Shown piece after piece: positions 17,358 through 25,995 of a stretch of 64,000 bases of DNA (positions are counted from its first letter, which is position 1; the number at the start of each line of letters is the position of its first letter). This DNA is from Chitinophagales bacterium (GTDB lineage: Bacteria > Bacteroidota > Bacteroidia > Chitinophagales > Chitinophagaceae): NCBI GenBank assembly GCA_017303335.1, contig JAFLBK010000001.1, positions 1,369,001 through 1,433,000 of the forward strand. The letters are read 5' to 3'. The translations under genes and the position numbers were made by a program. Under the pieces are notes generated by a model. That model saw nothing but the letters and a program-made list of their open reading frames with translations. It ran no database searches and had not been told where the DNA came from.

Positions 17358-19268
17358 ATGTGTGGCATCTCCGGCTTTGCCGACTTTACGAAACAAACCG
17401 GTAATACAGTCCTCGAAAAAATGAACCGGATCATGGCGCATCGCGGGCCCGACGGGGAAGGATATGCCATATACCAGCCTGCCGGCGCAACGGTTGGTTT
17501 CGGGCACCTCCGCCTGAGTATCATCGACCTTTCGGAAGGAGGTAAACAGCCTAAGACCTTTCAGCACCTGCACATCACATTCAACGGTGAGGTATATAAT
17601 TATGCCGAAATCAAAAAAGAACTGGAACAGAAAGGCCATACGTTCGACAGCCACAGCGATACCGAAGTGATCCTGCACGCTTATGCCGAGTGGGGCGCCG
17701 CCGCCCTGCAACGGTTCATCGGCATGTACGCCTTCGTGATCTACGATGAAAAGAAACAGAACCTTTTTGCCTGCCGCGACCGGGCCGGGGTTAAACCTTT
17801 TTTCTATTACTGGAAGAACGGTCTTTTCCTTTTCGGCTCCGAACTGAAGGCGCTCATGCAGCATCCCGGTTTTGTGAAGGAGATTGATATCAATGCCGCC
17901 GCCGCATTCATGCAGTATGGATACATACCCACACCGCATTGCATATTTCAGCATACCTATAAACTCAAGCCGGGCCATTACCTGGAGCTGGATCTCAGCA
18001 GCCAATCCGTTCAAACGACCCGGTACTGGAATGTATACGATGCGTATAACAAACCCATCCTCGCTATCAGTTTGCCGGAGGCGATCACCGAAACGGAACG
18101 GATACTCAGCAAGGCCTTTCAATACCGCATGGTGAGCGATGTGCCGGTGGGTGTTTTCCTCAGCGGCGGGTACGACAGCGCCTGCGTAACCGCCCTGCTG
18201 CAAAAAAACAGCACGGAGAAGATCAAAACATTTACGATCGGCGTACCCGACGCGGGACTGAATGAAGCGCCCTACGCAAAAGAAACAGCAGACCGGCTGG
18301 GAACCGATCATACCGAATATTATTGTACCGAGAAAGAGGCGCTCGAGATCGTTCCTACACTTCCTTTCTTTTACGACGAACCCTTTGCCGACAGCAGCGC
18401 CATACCCACATCACTTGTAAGCCGCATCGCCCGGGAGAAGGTAACCGTGGCGTTATCTGCCGATGCCGGGGATGAGATCTTTGCCGGGTACAACCGGTAC
18501 GATTACATGCTTAAATATGGAAAGCGCCTTAAACAAATACCGGGTGTCATGCGAAAATCCGCGGCGGCGATAATGGATATGGTGCCCGCCAGTTCCATTC
18601 CCCTGCTTAACAAACGGTACCTGTTCCACAGCCGCTACGAAAAGGTCAAAACCTTTCTGAAGAATCCTTCCGAGAAAAATATCCTGAAGAATATCACCCA
18701 GCATATGTCGGAGGATTCCATAGCCAGCCTCTTCCGAAGCCCGGTGCAGGTTCTTCCTTCCGCATTCGACAGCGACGAGCTGAAGCAGGAGAATTACAGC
18801 ATGCTTAGTTATATGATGTCGATCGATTACCAGACCTACCTGCTCGACGATATTCTCCAGAAAGTTGACAGGGCCACGATGAGCGTTAGCCTCGAAGGCC
18901 GTGAACCCTTCCTCGACCAGCACATCATCGAATGGGCCGCCCAGTTACCCACGCATTTCAAATATAACAACGGCAATAAAAAATTCATCCTCAAAGAGAT
19001 CGTTCACAAGTACCTGCCGCAGGAAATGATGGACCGTCCGAAAATGGGTTTTGGAATCCCCATCGCCGCCTGGTTGCAGAAAGACCTGAAACCCTTTGTT
19101 GATCAGTACCTGGACCCGTCATTCATTGAGCGCCAGGGTATCTTCAGCAACGGGGAAGTGCAGCGGATCCGGAAAGCTTTCTACAACGGAAAAACAGAAC
19201 GGGCCGAGAAGATCTGGTTCCTGCTGATGTTCCAGATGTGGTACGACAGGTGGATGAACAATAACTGA
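17358..19268 (+). CDS. Asparagine synthase-like glutamine amidotransferase (second copy)
   Basis: 636 residues. M-C-G-I-S-G gives the Cys2 glutaminase nucleophile; H-R-G-P-D-G-E follows near residue 30; the PP-loop is F-L-S-G-G-Y-D-S near 267. Same architecture as the protein at 2771 but clearly diverged in sequence, so this is not a recent duplication. It probably amidates a carboxylated sugar or an attached amino acid; housekeeping AsnB is possible for one of the two copies. It leads a run of co-directional genes. Confidence 0.9.
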   Translation: MCGISGFADFTKQTGNTVLEKMNRIMAHRGPDGEGYAIYQPAGATVGFGHLRLSIIDLSEGGKQPKTFQHLHITFNGEVYNYAEIKKELEQKGHTFDSHSDTEVILHAYAEWGAAALQRFIGMYAFVIYDEKKQNLFACRDRAGVKPFFYYWKNGLFLFGSELKALMQHPGFVKEIDINAAAAFMQYGYIPTPHCIFQHTYKLKPGHYLELDLSSQSVQTTRYWNVYDAYNKPILAISLPEAITETERILSKAFQYRMVSDVPVGVFLSGGYDSACVTALLQKNSTEKIKTFTIGVPDAGLNEAPYAKETADRLGTDHTEYYCTEKEALEIVPTLPFFYDEPFADSSAIPTSLVSRIAREKVTVALSADAGDEIFAGYNRYDYMLKYGKRLKQIPGVMRKSAAAIMDMVPASSIPLLNKRYLFHSRYEKVKTFLKNPSEKNILKNITQHMSEDSIASLFRSPVQVLPSAFDSDELKQENYSMLSYMMSIDYQTYLLDDILQKVDRATMSVSLEGREPFLDQHIIEWAAQLPTHFKYNNGNKKFILKEIVHKYLPQEMMDRPKMGFGIPIAAWLQKDLKPFVDQYLDPSFIERQGIFSNGEVQRIRKAFYNGKTERAEKIWFLLMFQMWYDRWMNNN

Positions 19269-19302
19269 TGCCGTTTTCGTGTTTGTACGGGGGTCCAATA
19301 CC

Positions 19303-20604
19303 ATGATCAAAAGGGATACAATTTTAAAATACCGCAACAGTCCGGCGGTACGTTCGCTGGGCATTTACACCTTCACCAATTTCTTTGGTAAAGGCGTTGC
19401 CTTCCTGCTGCTTCCCTATTTTACCCATGTGTTGACCAAAAGCGATATAGGGCTGATCAGCCTCTTCAGCAGCGCCATCATCTTCCTGATGCCCTTCATC
19501 TCCATGGGGGTGCTGCAGAGCGCCAGCACGGATTACTTCAAACTCAGCAAAGCGGATTTCCGGGATTTCTTCACCACCGGCCTGCTGTTGCCCGTTGCTG
19601 TTTTTATGCTGTCGCTGCTGCTGTTCTATTTATTCCGCGATACGTTGACAACCCGGTATCATTTTCCGCTTTCCTTCACCTGGCTGATACCCGTGGTTAC
19701 GTTCCTTTCCTTTTTAAGTCAGCATGTGATCAACCTCATCCGTAACGAGGAGAACCCAGGGCTGTTCATGAAAACCGTACTCGGCAGGCTTTTCATCGAA
19801 ATCGGGCTGGCCATTGTACTCATCAGCGGGCTGAAGATGGCCTGGGATGGGCGTATTACCGGCATCCTTGTTTCCTATCTCGCTTTTGCCGTATATGCCG
19901 TTTACTTTCTGCTGAACCGCCAATACCTGTTCGGGAAAATCAAAAAGGAGGTCATTAAAGAAGAGTTGCTGTTCAGCGTTCCCATTGTAACCATGCAGTT
20001 CAGCGTGTTCTGTATGAACTATTCGGATGGGTTTTTTCTTTCCCGCTTCACACACGATAATAACGCAGAAGTGGGAGTGTACTCCATCGCCTGCGTTTTC
20101 GGTTCCATCATCATCACCCTGTGCTCGGCCCTGCTGCAGTATATGCTGCCCCGTATTTATAAGATGCTTTCCGAACCGGCGATCGACTACAAAGGCATCC
20201 GCAAACTTTTCCGGGTTTACATCGGTATCATGTCGGGAGGCCTGGTACTGTTACTGGTCTTTGTTCCCCTGGCCTACCGGTTCATGATCCACGAAGCGTA
20301 CCTGCCTGGCCTCAACTATTATTACCTGATCTGCATCGGCTATTTCTTCTGGACCATTGCCTACCTGTTTTTCTCCTTTTTGCTGTATTACCGCCACAAG
20401 CGTAAAATAATCGGGCTGTCTGCAGCGTTTGCCTGTATCAGTTTAACCAGCAACTATTTCTTTGTAAAGAACATGGGCTCCCAGGGTGCGGCCATCTCCG
20501 TTTTTTGCAGCTATTTTGTTGTTTTAATGATAACTTTAATTTTTACCCGTAAGCAAATGGGTTTTATTTTTAAGAAAGCACAACCCCAAAACGAATCTGC
20601 CTGA
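19303..20604 (+). CDS. Wzx-type polysaccharide flippase, second copy
   Basis: 433 residues from the ATG at 19303; the earlier GTG at 19279 is less likely. N-terminus: basic, then the first helix with F-T-N-F-F-G-K-G, followed by 12 or more hydrophobic helices and the T-K-S-D-I-G-L-I-S-L-F signature after helix 2, typical of MOP flippases. It ends in a 1-base overlap (TGATG) with the FkbM methyltransferase gene. Composition is that of the surrounding locus, unlike the AT-rich flippase at 7235. Two flippases suggest two export routes or an older and a newer unit. Confidence 0.87.
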   Translation: MIKRDTILKYRNSPAVRSLGIYTFTNFFGKGVAFLLLPYFTHVLTKSDIGLISLFSSAIIFLMPFISMGVLQSASTDYFKLSKADFRDFFTTGLLLPVAVFMLSLLLFYLFRDTLTTRYHFPLSFTWLIPVVTFLSFLSQHVINLIRNEENPGLFMKTVLGRLFIEIGLAIVLISGLKMAWDGRITGILVSYLAFAVYAVYFLLNRQYLFGKIKKEVIKEELLFSVPIVTMQFSVFCMNYSDGFFLSRFTHDNNAEVGVYSIACVFGSIIITLCSALLQYMLPRIYKMLSEPAIDYKGIRKLFRVYIGIMSGGLVLLLVFVPLAYRFMIHEAYLPGLNYYYLICIGYFFWTIAYLFFSFLLYYRHKRKIIGLSAAFACISLTSNYFFVKNMGSQGAAISVFCSYFVVLMITLIFTRKQMGFIFKKAQPQNESA

Positions 20605-21365
20605 TGAAAGAGTTCCTCTACAAGATCCTCGACCTCGCCACGTTTGGACGGGGCATGAAAAGGGTCATCAACGGGAAGGAGGTAAGACTGCCAACCCGTT
20701 TCTACCGCTACTTCCCCGACAATTATGAAAAAGACAACTTCCGGTTCTTTTTTGATTCCGTGAAGCCCGGCGATACGGTGCTCGACTTCGGGGCCCATAT
20801 CGGGCTCTTCGCCGCCATGGCGGCGAAAGCTGTTGGTAGCAGCGGGAAAGTGTATGCCTTTGAACCCTCGCCGTCTACCAACGAATTGCTGAAGAAAACG
20901 GTGCAGATCAATAACGCCTCGGCTTGTATCACCACGTTTCAAAAAGCGGTGGGTGGCGCTGTCGGAAAAACAACTTTTTTTGTTGGCGAACAGGCCGACA
21001 ACGCCAACAGCCTGGTGAATTATAAAGAAGACAGGCCGTTCCGCGGTATTGATATCGAAGTAACAACCATCGATGCCTTCGTACAGGAACAGCGGCTTCA
21101 AAAGATCGACTTTATTAAGATCGATGTGGAGGGTGTGGAGTATGATGCCATGCGTGGGGCCGTTGAAACATTTCGCAAGTTCAGGCCGAAAGCGATACTG
21201 GCCATACACCCCGAACCGGTGAAAGCCAAGGGCGACAGCCTCGAAGCCATCTACGACCTCGTAAAGGAACTGAACTATACAGCCCTGTATGAAGGAGCGC
21301 CCATCAGCCGCGAGGCATTCTGCAAACACACCGACCTGATCGACCTGCACCTGGTACCGGCATAA
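20604..21365 (+). CDS. FkbM-family SAM methyltransferase
   Basis: 253 residues. V-L-D-F-G-A-H-I-G (motif I) near residue 58, E-P-S-P-S-T-N near 88, and the FkbM signature I-K-I-D-V-E-G-V-E-Y-D near 173. It O-methylates a sugar hydroxyl, most likely on the growing or completed glycan. Translationally coupled to the flippase through a 1-base overlap; the glycosyltransferase begins 6 bases later. Confidence 0.88.
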   Translation: MKEFLYKILDLATFGRGMKRVINGKEVRLPTRFYRYFPDNYEKDNFRFFFDSVKPGDTVLDFGAHIGLFAAMAAKAVGSSGKVYAFEPSPSTNELLKKTVQINNASACITTFQKAVGGAVGKTTFFVGEQADNANSLVNYKEDRPFRGIDIEVTTIDAFVQEQRLQKIDFIKIDVEGVEYDAMRGAVETFRKFRPKAILAIHPEPVKAKGDSLEAIYDLVKELNYTALYEGAPISREAFCKHTDLIDLHLVPA

Positions 21366-21371
21366 CGAGCC

Positions 21372-22454
21372 ATGAGTGAGAAGAAAACCATACTGCATAT
21401 CATCGATAACATGGGCAGGGGTGGGGCGGAGGTAATGCTGGTGAAAGTGCTGAAGGAGCTGAAAGAATATTACAACATCGTAGTAACCCTTAACCCCCAG
21501 AATCATTTCGGCGACGAACTAGTCTGCGACGAGTATCATTGCCTGCATATGGGATCTTTTTTCCGCTTCCCGCTTGCTGTAATGCGCCTCCGTTCGGTCA
21601 TCCGGAAAAAAAAGATCGATATCGTTCATTCGCATCTGTTCACCGCTACCCTGGTTGCCCGCCTGGGTACTCCCAGGGATATTCCGCTTGTTACCACGAT
21701 TCACACGAATGTGTCTGCTTCTGCAGAATATAAAAAGGGGTATTTGCACTTCCTCGAAAAAATGAGTTACCGCCGGCGGCCCGGAACCATCATCGCGGTT
21801 TCTGAAGTGGTCATGGATGCGTATTATCGTTTTTTCGGGCATACCCCGGGCAAACGGCACGTGCTGTATACCTTTGTAGATACCCGGGAAACAGCGACCG
21901 ATACCGGCATACCCGGAGAAGGTTCCGGCTCCTTCAGGTTGGCAGCCATTGGCGCCCTGCGTTACCCGAAGAACCAGCAGTTTCTGATACGGGCGCTTGC
22001 CCGGCTGACGAATGAAAATATCGAACTGGATATTTATGGATCGGGTCCCAAACAAGAAGAACTCCAGCAATTGATCAATGAGTCAGGGGCGAAAGCGACG
22101 CTGAAGGGAGAGGTAAAAAATGCCAGCAGCCTTTTGTCACGGTACGATCTCTATGTAATGCCGTCCGAGTTTGAAGGATTTTCATTAAGTATACTTGAGG
22201 CCATGGCAATGGGTACTCCCATGCTGGTAAGCGATATCCCTTCCTTCCGGGAACAATGCGCCGATACGGCTGTTTTTTTCGACCTGACAAACGTTGATGA
22301 TTTTATTGCCAAGCTGAAAGACCTGGCAGCCGATAAGGAAAAGCGTGTTCGGCTGTCCCGGGCAGCAAAACAGCGGGTGTACGACCATTTCACACTGGAG
22401 CATCACATGGCCGGCTTGCGGAAGATATACAACGAAACCCTGCAGAACCCATGA
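21372..22454 (+). CDS. Glycosyltransferase, GT4 family
   Basis: 360 residues. N-terminal I-I-D-N-M-G-R-G-G-A-E-V acceptor-side loop; donor domain with Y-G-S-G-P-K-Q-E-E-L near residue 222 and P-S-E-F-E-G-F-S-L-S-I-L-E-A-M-A (E-x7-E) near 265. A retaining GT-B enzyme that adds one residue to the repeat. It overlaps the next glycosyltransferase gene by 4 bases (ATGA), so the two are translated together. Confidence 0.88.
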   Translation: MSEKKTILHIIDNMGRGGAEVMLVKVLKELKEYYNIVVTLNPQNHFGDELVCDEYHCLHMGSFFRFPLAVMRLRSVIRKKKIDIVHSHLFTATLVARLGTPRDIPLVTTIHTNVSASAEYKKGYLHFLEKMSYRRRPGTIIAVSEVVMDAYYRFFGHTPGKRHVLYTFVDTRETATDTGIPGEGSGSFRLAAIGALRYPKNQQFLIRALARLTNENIELDIYGSGPKQEELQQLINESGAKATLKGEVKNASSLLSRYDLYVMPSEFEGFSLSILEAMAMGTPMLVSDIPSFREQCADTAVFFDLTNVDDFIAKLKDLAADKEKRVRLSRAAKQRVYDHFTLEHHMAGLRKIYNETLQNP

Positions 22455-23689
22455 CGGCGACAGGCAAGAACATACTATTCATTTCTTACGACGGCATGAC
22501 CGATCCATTGGGTCAAAGCCAGGTGATCCCTTATCTGCAGGGCTTGCAGCAGGCGGGTTACCAAATTCACCTGCTGAGTTGCGAGAAACCCGAGGCCTAT
22601 GCCCAGCATAAGGGCACGGTGCGGCAATTGCTGGAGAAAAGCGGCATTGATTGGATGCCGCTCACCTATACCAAGAACCCACCGGTGGTATCCACCTTGC
22701 TGGATGTAATCAAACTCAGGAAAGCAGCCAAAGCCATTCACCGGCAATATCATATCGACCTGGTACACACCCGCCCCGGCGTGCCTGCGCTGGTTGGCCT
22801 TTGGATGAAAAAGAAGTGGGGAGTAAAATTCCTGAATGATATCCGGGAGTTTTATGCCGACAGCCGGGTTGAAGGGGGCATGTGGAATACCGGAAACCCC
22901 TTGTATAAGATCATCTATACTTTTTTCAAGCGAAAGGAATCAGAAGCGGTCCGGCTGAATGACGGAATTGTATGCCTTACCCATGCGGCGGAAACGATCA
23001 TTCGCACCTGGCCGGAGTTTGATCCGAAGACACCCCTGCAGGTCATTCCCTGTTCGGCCGACCTGGACCTCTTTGATCCTTCCCGTATCGGAACCAACGA
23101 AAGAGAAGCCTTGCAAAACGAACTGGGAATTGGTAAAGAAGATGTCGTTATCAGCTACCTGGGATCAATCGGTGGCTGGTACCTGGTAGACGAGATGATG
23201 CGTTTTTGTAAAACGCTGTGCGATAAAATGCCTTCCGCAAAACTATTATTCATCTCCCCGCACCGGCACGACGATATCCGGCAGGCAGCGGCCCGTTTTG
23301 GCATTGATGGCAGCAAACTCGTCCTGAAAAAAGCGGGAAGAAAAGAAGTACCCCGGTTGCTTTCGCTCAGCACCTATTCGGTCTTTTTCATCAAGCCCTG
23401 TTATTCAAAGCAATCTTCTTCGCCTACCAAACATGGCGAGATCATGGCGATGGGCATACCCCTGATCACCAACAGCGGAGTGGGTGATGTGGAAATGATC
23501 GTGAACCGGTACAGGGCAGGCATCATCATCGAACGGTTTACGAATGAAGCCTATGAACAGGCTGCACAGCAAACCGTGGCAGGACTGGTATTTGATGCGG
23601 CTGAAATACGGCGCGGGGCAACCGAGTTCTATTCGTTGGACAGGGCCATTGAAAAATATATTCAGATTTATAAGAGCATTTTAGGGTAA
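22451..23689 (+). CDS. Glycosyltransferase, GT-B fold
   Basis: 412 residues. N-terminus I-L-F-I-S-Y-D-G-M-T-D-P-L-G-Q-S-Q-V is the recognisable start of a GT4-like family common in Bacteroidota polysaccharide loci. The donor domain has S-Y-L-G-S-I-G-G-W-Y near residue 237; the usual E-x7-E is replaced by a K-H-G-E-I-M-A-M-G-I-P segment near 333. Predicted cytoplasmic. Acts with the preceding overlapping GT gene; the UDP-galactopyranose mutase follows 22 bases later. Confidence 0.82.
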   Translation: MTATGKNILFISYDGMTDPLGQSQVIPYLQGLQQAGYQIHLLSCEKPEAYAQHKGTVRQLLEKSGIDWMPLTYTKNPPVVSTLLDVIKLRKAAKAIHRQYHIDLVHTRPGVPALVGLWMKKKWGVKFLNDIREFYADSRVEGGMWNTGNPLYKIIYTFFKRKESEAVRLNDGIVCLTHAAETIIRTWPEFDPKTPLQVIPCSADLDLFDPSRIGTNEREALQNELGIGKEDVVISYLGSIGGWYLVDEMMRFCKTLCDKMPSAKLLFISPHRHDDIRQAAARFGIDGSKLVLKKAGRKEVPRLLSLSTYSVFFIKPCYSKQSSSPTKHGEIMAMGIPLITNSGVGDVEMIVNRYRAGIIIERFTNEAYEQAAQQTVAGLVFDAAEIRRGATEFYSLDRAIEKYIQIYKSILG

Positions 23690-23711
23690 TCATTTATTTT
23701 GCAGGTCACTC

Positions 23712-24869
23712 ATGAGTAAACGATACTTAATCATCGGGGCCGGTTTCTCAGGTACGGTACTGGCCGATCAACTGGTAAAAAACTCCGATTGCGTGATCGA
23801 TATCTGGGACGAGCGTGACCACCTCGGTGGTAATTGCCATACCAGCCGCGACGCAAAGACCGGCATCATGGTGCACCAATATGGGCCGCATATCTTCAAT
23901 ACCGATAAAAAGGAGATCTGGGATTACGTGAACAGCCTCGGCGAATTCCGCCCCTATGTGCACCGGGTAAAAGCCATGAGCAAGGGCAAGGTATATTCAC
24001 TGCCGGTAAACCTGCATACCATCAACCAGCTCTTTGGTAAATCCTTTACCCCGGATGAGGCCAAAGTGTTCCTGGAAACACTGGCCGATACAAGCATCAC
24101 CGATCCGCAGAATTTTGAAGAACAGGCGCTCCGTTTTATCGGGAAAGAACTGTACAATGCTTTTTTTTACGGCTACACTAAAAAACAATGGGGTTGCGAA
24201 CCCACCGAACTGCCCGCCTCGATCCTGAAACGGATACCGGTCCGGTTCAACTACGACGATAATTACCACAACAACATCTACACCGGCATACCGGTGAACG
24301 GTTATACAGCGCTGATGGAAAAACTGGTGGATCACCCGGCGATCACCGTAACGCTTGGTAAACGATTCGATCCGGGCATGGACCTGGAGGCTTATGATCA
24401 TGTTTTCTATACCGGCCCGATCGATGCCTGGTTCAAGTTCAAATATGGCCGGCTTGGTTACCGTACCGTAACCTTCGAAACGCATTATGCCGATGGCGAT
24501 TTCCAGGGAACCACGCAGATGAATTTCTGCGACGAGGAAGTGCCTTATACCCGCATCACCGAGCATAAGCATTTCACCAACTGGGAAAAACACGACCAGA
24601 CTATCTATTTCAAAGAGTTCAGTAAGGAAACAACCCCCTCCGATATACCCTATTATCCCAAACGGCTTGAGCAGGATAAAAAACTGCTTCTTCAATACCG
24701 TACCGACGCGGAGGCCCTCCAGGGAATATCTTTCCTGGGCCGACTGGCCACCTACCGCTACATGGATATGCACCACGTGATCGGCGAAGCGCTGGATTTC
24801 GCCAAATCATGGCTTTTGGCCGTAAAAACCGGCCAGAAACCGCCCGTTTTCCCCAACCGGGAGGCCTGA
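23712..24869 (+). CDS. glf: UDP-galactopyranose mutase
   Basis: 385 residues, the normal size. FAD-binding G-A-G-F-S-G-T-V-L-A at residues 8-17; H-Q-Y-G-P-H-I-F-N-T near residue 56 is the Glf signature; G-Y-T-K-K-Q-W near 155 and R-I-T-E-H-K near 285 carry the conserved Arg and active-site residues. It interconverts UDP-galactopyranose and UDP-galactofuranose using reduced FAD. Its presence indicates that galactofuranose is in the polysaccharide; the adjacent GT2 gene is the likely galactofuranosyltransferase. Confidence 0.95.
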   Translation: MSKRYLIIGAGFSGTVLADQLVKNSDCVIDIWDERDHLGGNCHTSRDAKTGIMVHQYGPHIFNTDKKEIWDYVNSLGEFRPYVHRVKAMSKGKVYSLPVNLHTINQLFGKSFTPDEAKVFLETLADTSITDPQNFEEQALRFIGKELYNAFFYGYTKKQWGCEPTELPASILKRIPVRFNYDDNYHNNIYTGIPVNGYTALMEKLVDHPAITVTLGKRFDPGMDLEAYDHVFYTGPIDAWFKFKYGRLGYRTVTFETHYADGDFQGTTQMNFCDEEVPYTRITEHKHFTNWEKHDQTIYFKEFSKETTPSDIPYYPKRLEQDKKLLLQYRTDAEALQGISFLGRLATYRYMDMHHVIGEALDFAKSWLLAVKTGQKPPVFPNREA

Positions 24870-24962
24870 GGCATATTATTTTATCCCTGCATGCAATAAG
24901 CGGATTCTCATTCCGTTATAGTACAGTCCAATTATCTCTGAATAAAACCAAACGCCAATCCT

Positions 24963-25961
24963 ATGGAAAAGGTAATCGCTGTGGTTGTTACCTACAACCG
25001 GAAAGCACTGCTTAGTGAGTGTATTAATGCTCTCCGCAATCAAACCCGTACCCTGGACGCCATTCTGGTCGTGAACAACGGAAGCACCGACGATACAGAA
25101 GAATGGTTGCTCAATCAGAAAGACCTTTATTTCGTAACGCAAAAGAACGTAGGTTCCAGCGGTGGTTTTGCCACCGGGATCAACTGGGCCTATGAAAATA
25201 ATTATTCCTGGATCTGGTGTATGGACGACGACGGCTATCCCAAAGAAGATGCCCTCGAAAAACTCCTTGATGCCGACGACGGCTGCCTGCGGTTGATCAA
25301 CTGCGCAGTGATCGATAAGGAAGACAAGAAAACATTCGTCTGGAAGACCCAGCAGTACAGGAATCTCGACGAGGTGGATTGCAAGATCATCGAAGGCATC
25401 GGCCACCCGTTCAACGGAACCCTCCTGCACCGCCGCATCATCGAAAGGGTGGGTGTTCCCAAACCGAAGTATTTCCTCTGGGGCGATGAAACAGAATACT
25501 ATTACCGAATCGTACGCCAGAATGGTATACCGGTTCGCACCATTGCCGACAGTATCCATTACCATCCCGCTACGGCTTTTTCCTTAAAGAAAGACTGGGA
25601 TTACAACAGCGGCTGGAAGATGTATTATTATATCCGCAACCGGTTCTTCATCCACCAAACAAAGTTCAGCAACAAGGCTGTAGCCTTACTGCACTACTAC
25701 TGCTTTATTGTGGCATTCACCGGTGTGGTAATGTTGTACCAGAAGACAGACAGGCTGAAAAAACTCAGTTTCATCATGTGGCCGGTTACCGACGCCTTCA
25801 ACAGCAATTTCGATGTGACACCCCCGGTGATCCTTTCAAAATTGAAAGCGAATGAAACATTTTCACTCACCGGTTCCATCAATGGCTACCTGAAAAACAC
25901 CTGGTCGGCCATATTTACACCCATTGCATCATTGCGTGCCCGCCGGGCCGCCAACGCATAG
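24963..25961 (+). CDS. GT2-family glycosyltransferase, possible galactofuranosyltransferase
   Basis: 332 residues. A single GT-A domain: V-V-V-T-Y-N-R-K at residues 7-14, N-N-G-S-T-D-D-T, and the metal-binding D-D-D-G-Y-P near residue 87; then W-G-D-E-T-E-Y near 177, which resembles the catalytic W-D-D-E/W-G-D-E of galactofuranosyltransferases such as GlfT2. The C-terminal region has one or two hydrophobic stretches. Adjacency to glf supports a UDP-Galf donor, but rhamnosyltransferases look similar. Confidence 0.82.
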   Translation: MEKVIAVVVTYNRKALLSECINALRNQTRTLDAILVVNNGSTDDTEEWLLNQKDLYFVTQKNVGSSGGFATGINWAYENNYSWIWCMDDDGYPKEDALEKLLDADDGCLRLINCAVIDKEDKKTFVWKTQQYRNLDEVDCKIIEGIGHPFNGTLLHRRIIERVGVPKPKYFLWGDETEYYYRIVRQNGIPVRTIADSIHYHPATAFSLKKDWDYNSGWKMYYYIRNRFFIHQTKFSNKAVALLHYYCFIVAFTGVVMLYQKTDRLKKLSFIMWPVTDAFNSNFDVTPPVILSKLKANETFSLTGSINGYLKNTWSAIFTPIASLRARRAANA

Positions 25962-25984
25962 GTTATTTTACTTGCTAAAATAGC
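25961..25984. terminator. Weak bidirectional terminator between convergent genes
   Basis: An inverted repeat of TATTTTA and TAAAATA with a 5-base loop, flanked by GG and CC, lies between two convergent genes. Its A/T-rich stem gives U-rich tails in both directions. Weak but well placed. Confidence 0.4.
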
Positions 25985-25995
25985 CCCCTCTGAAA

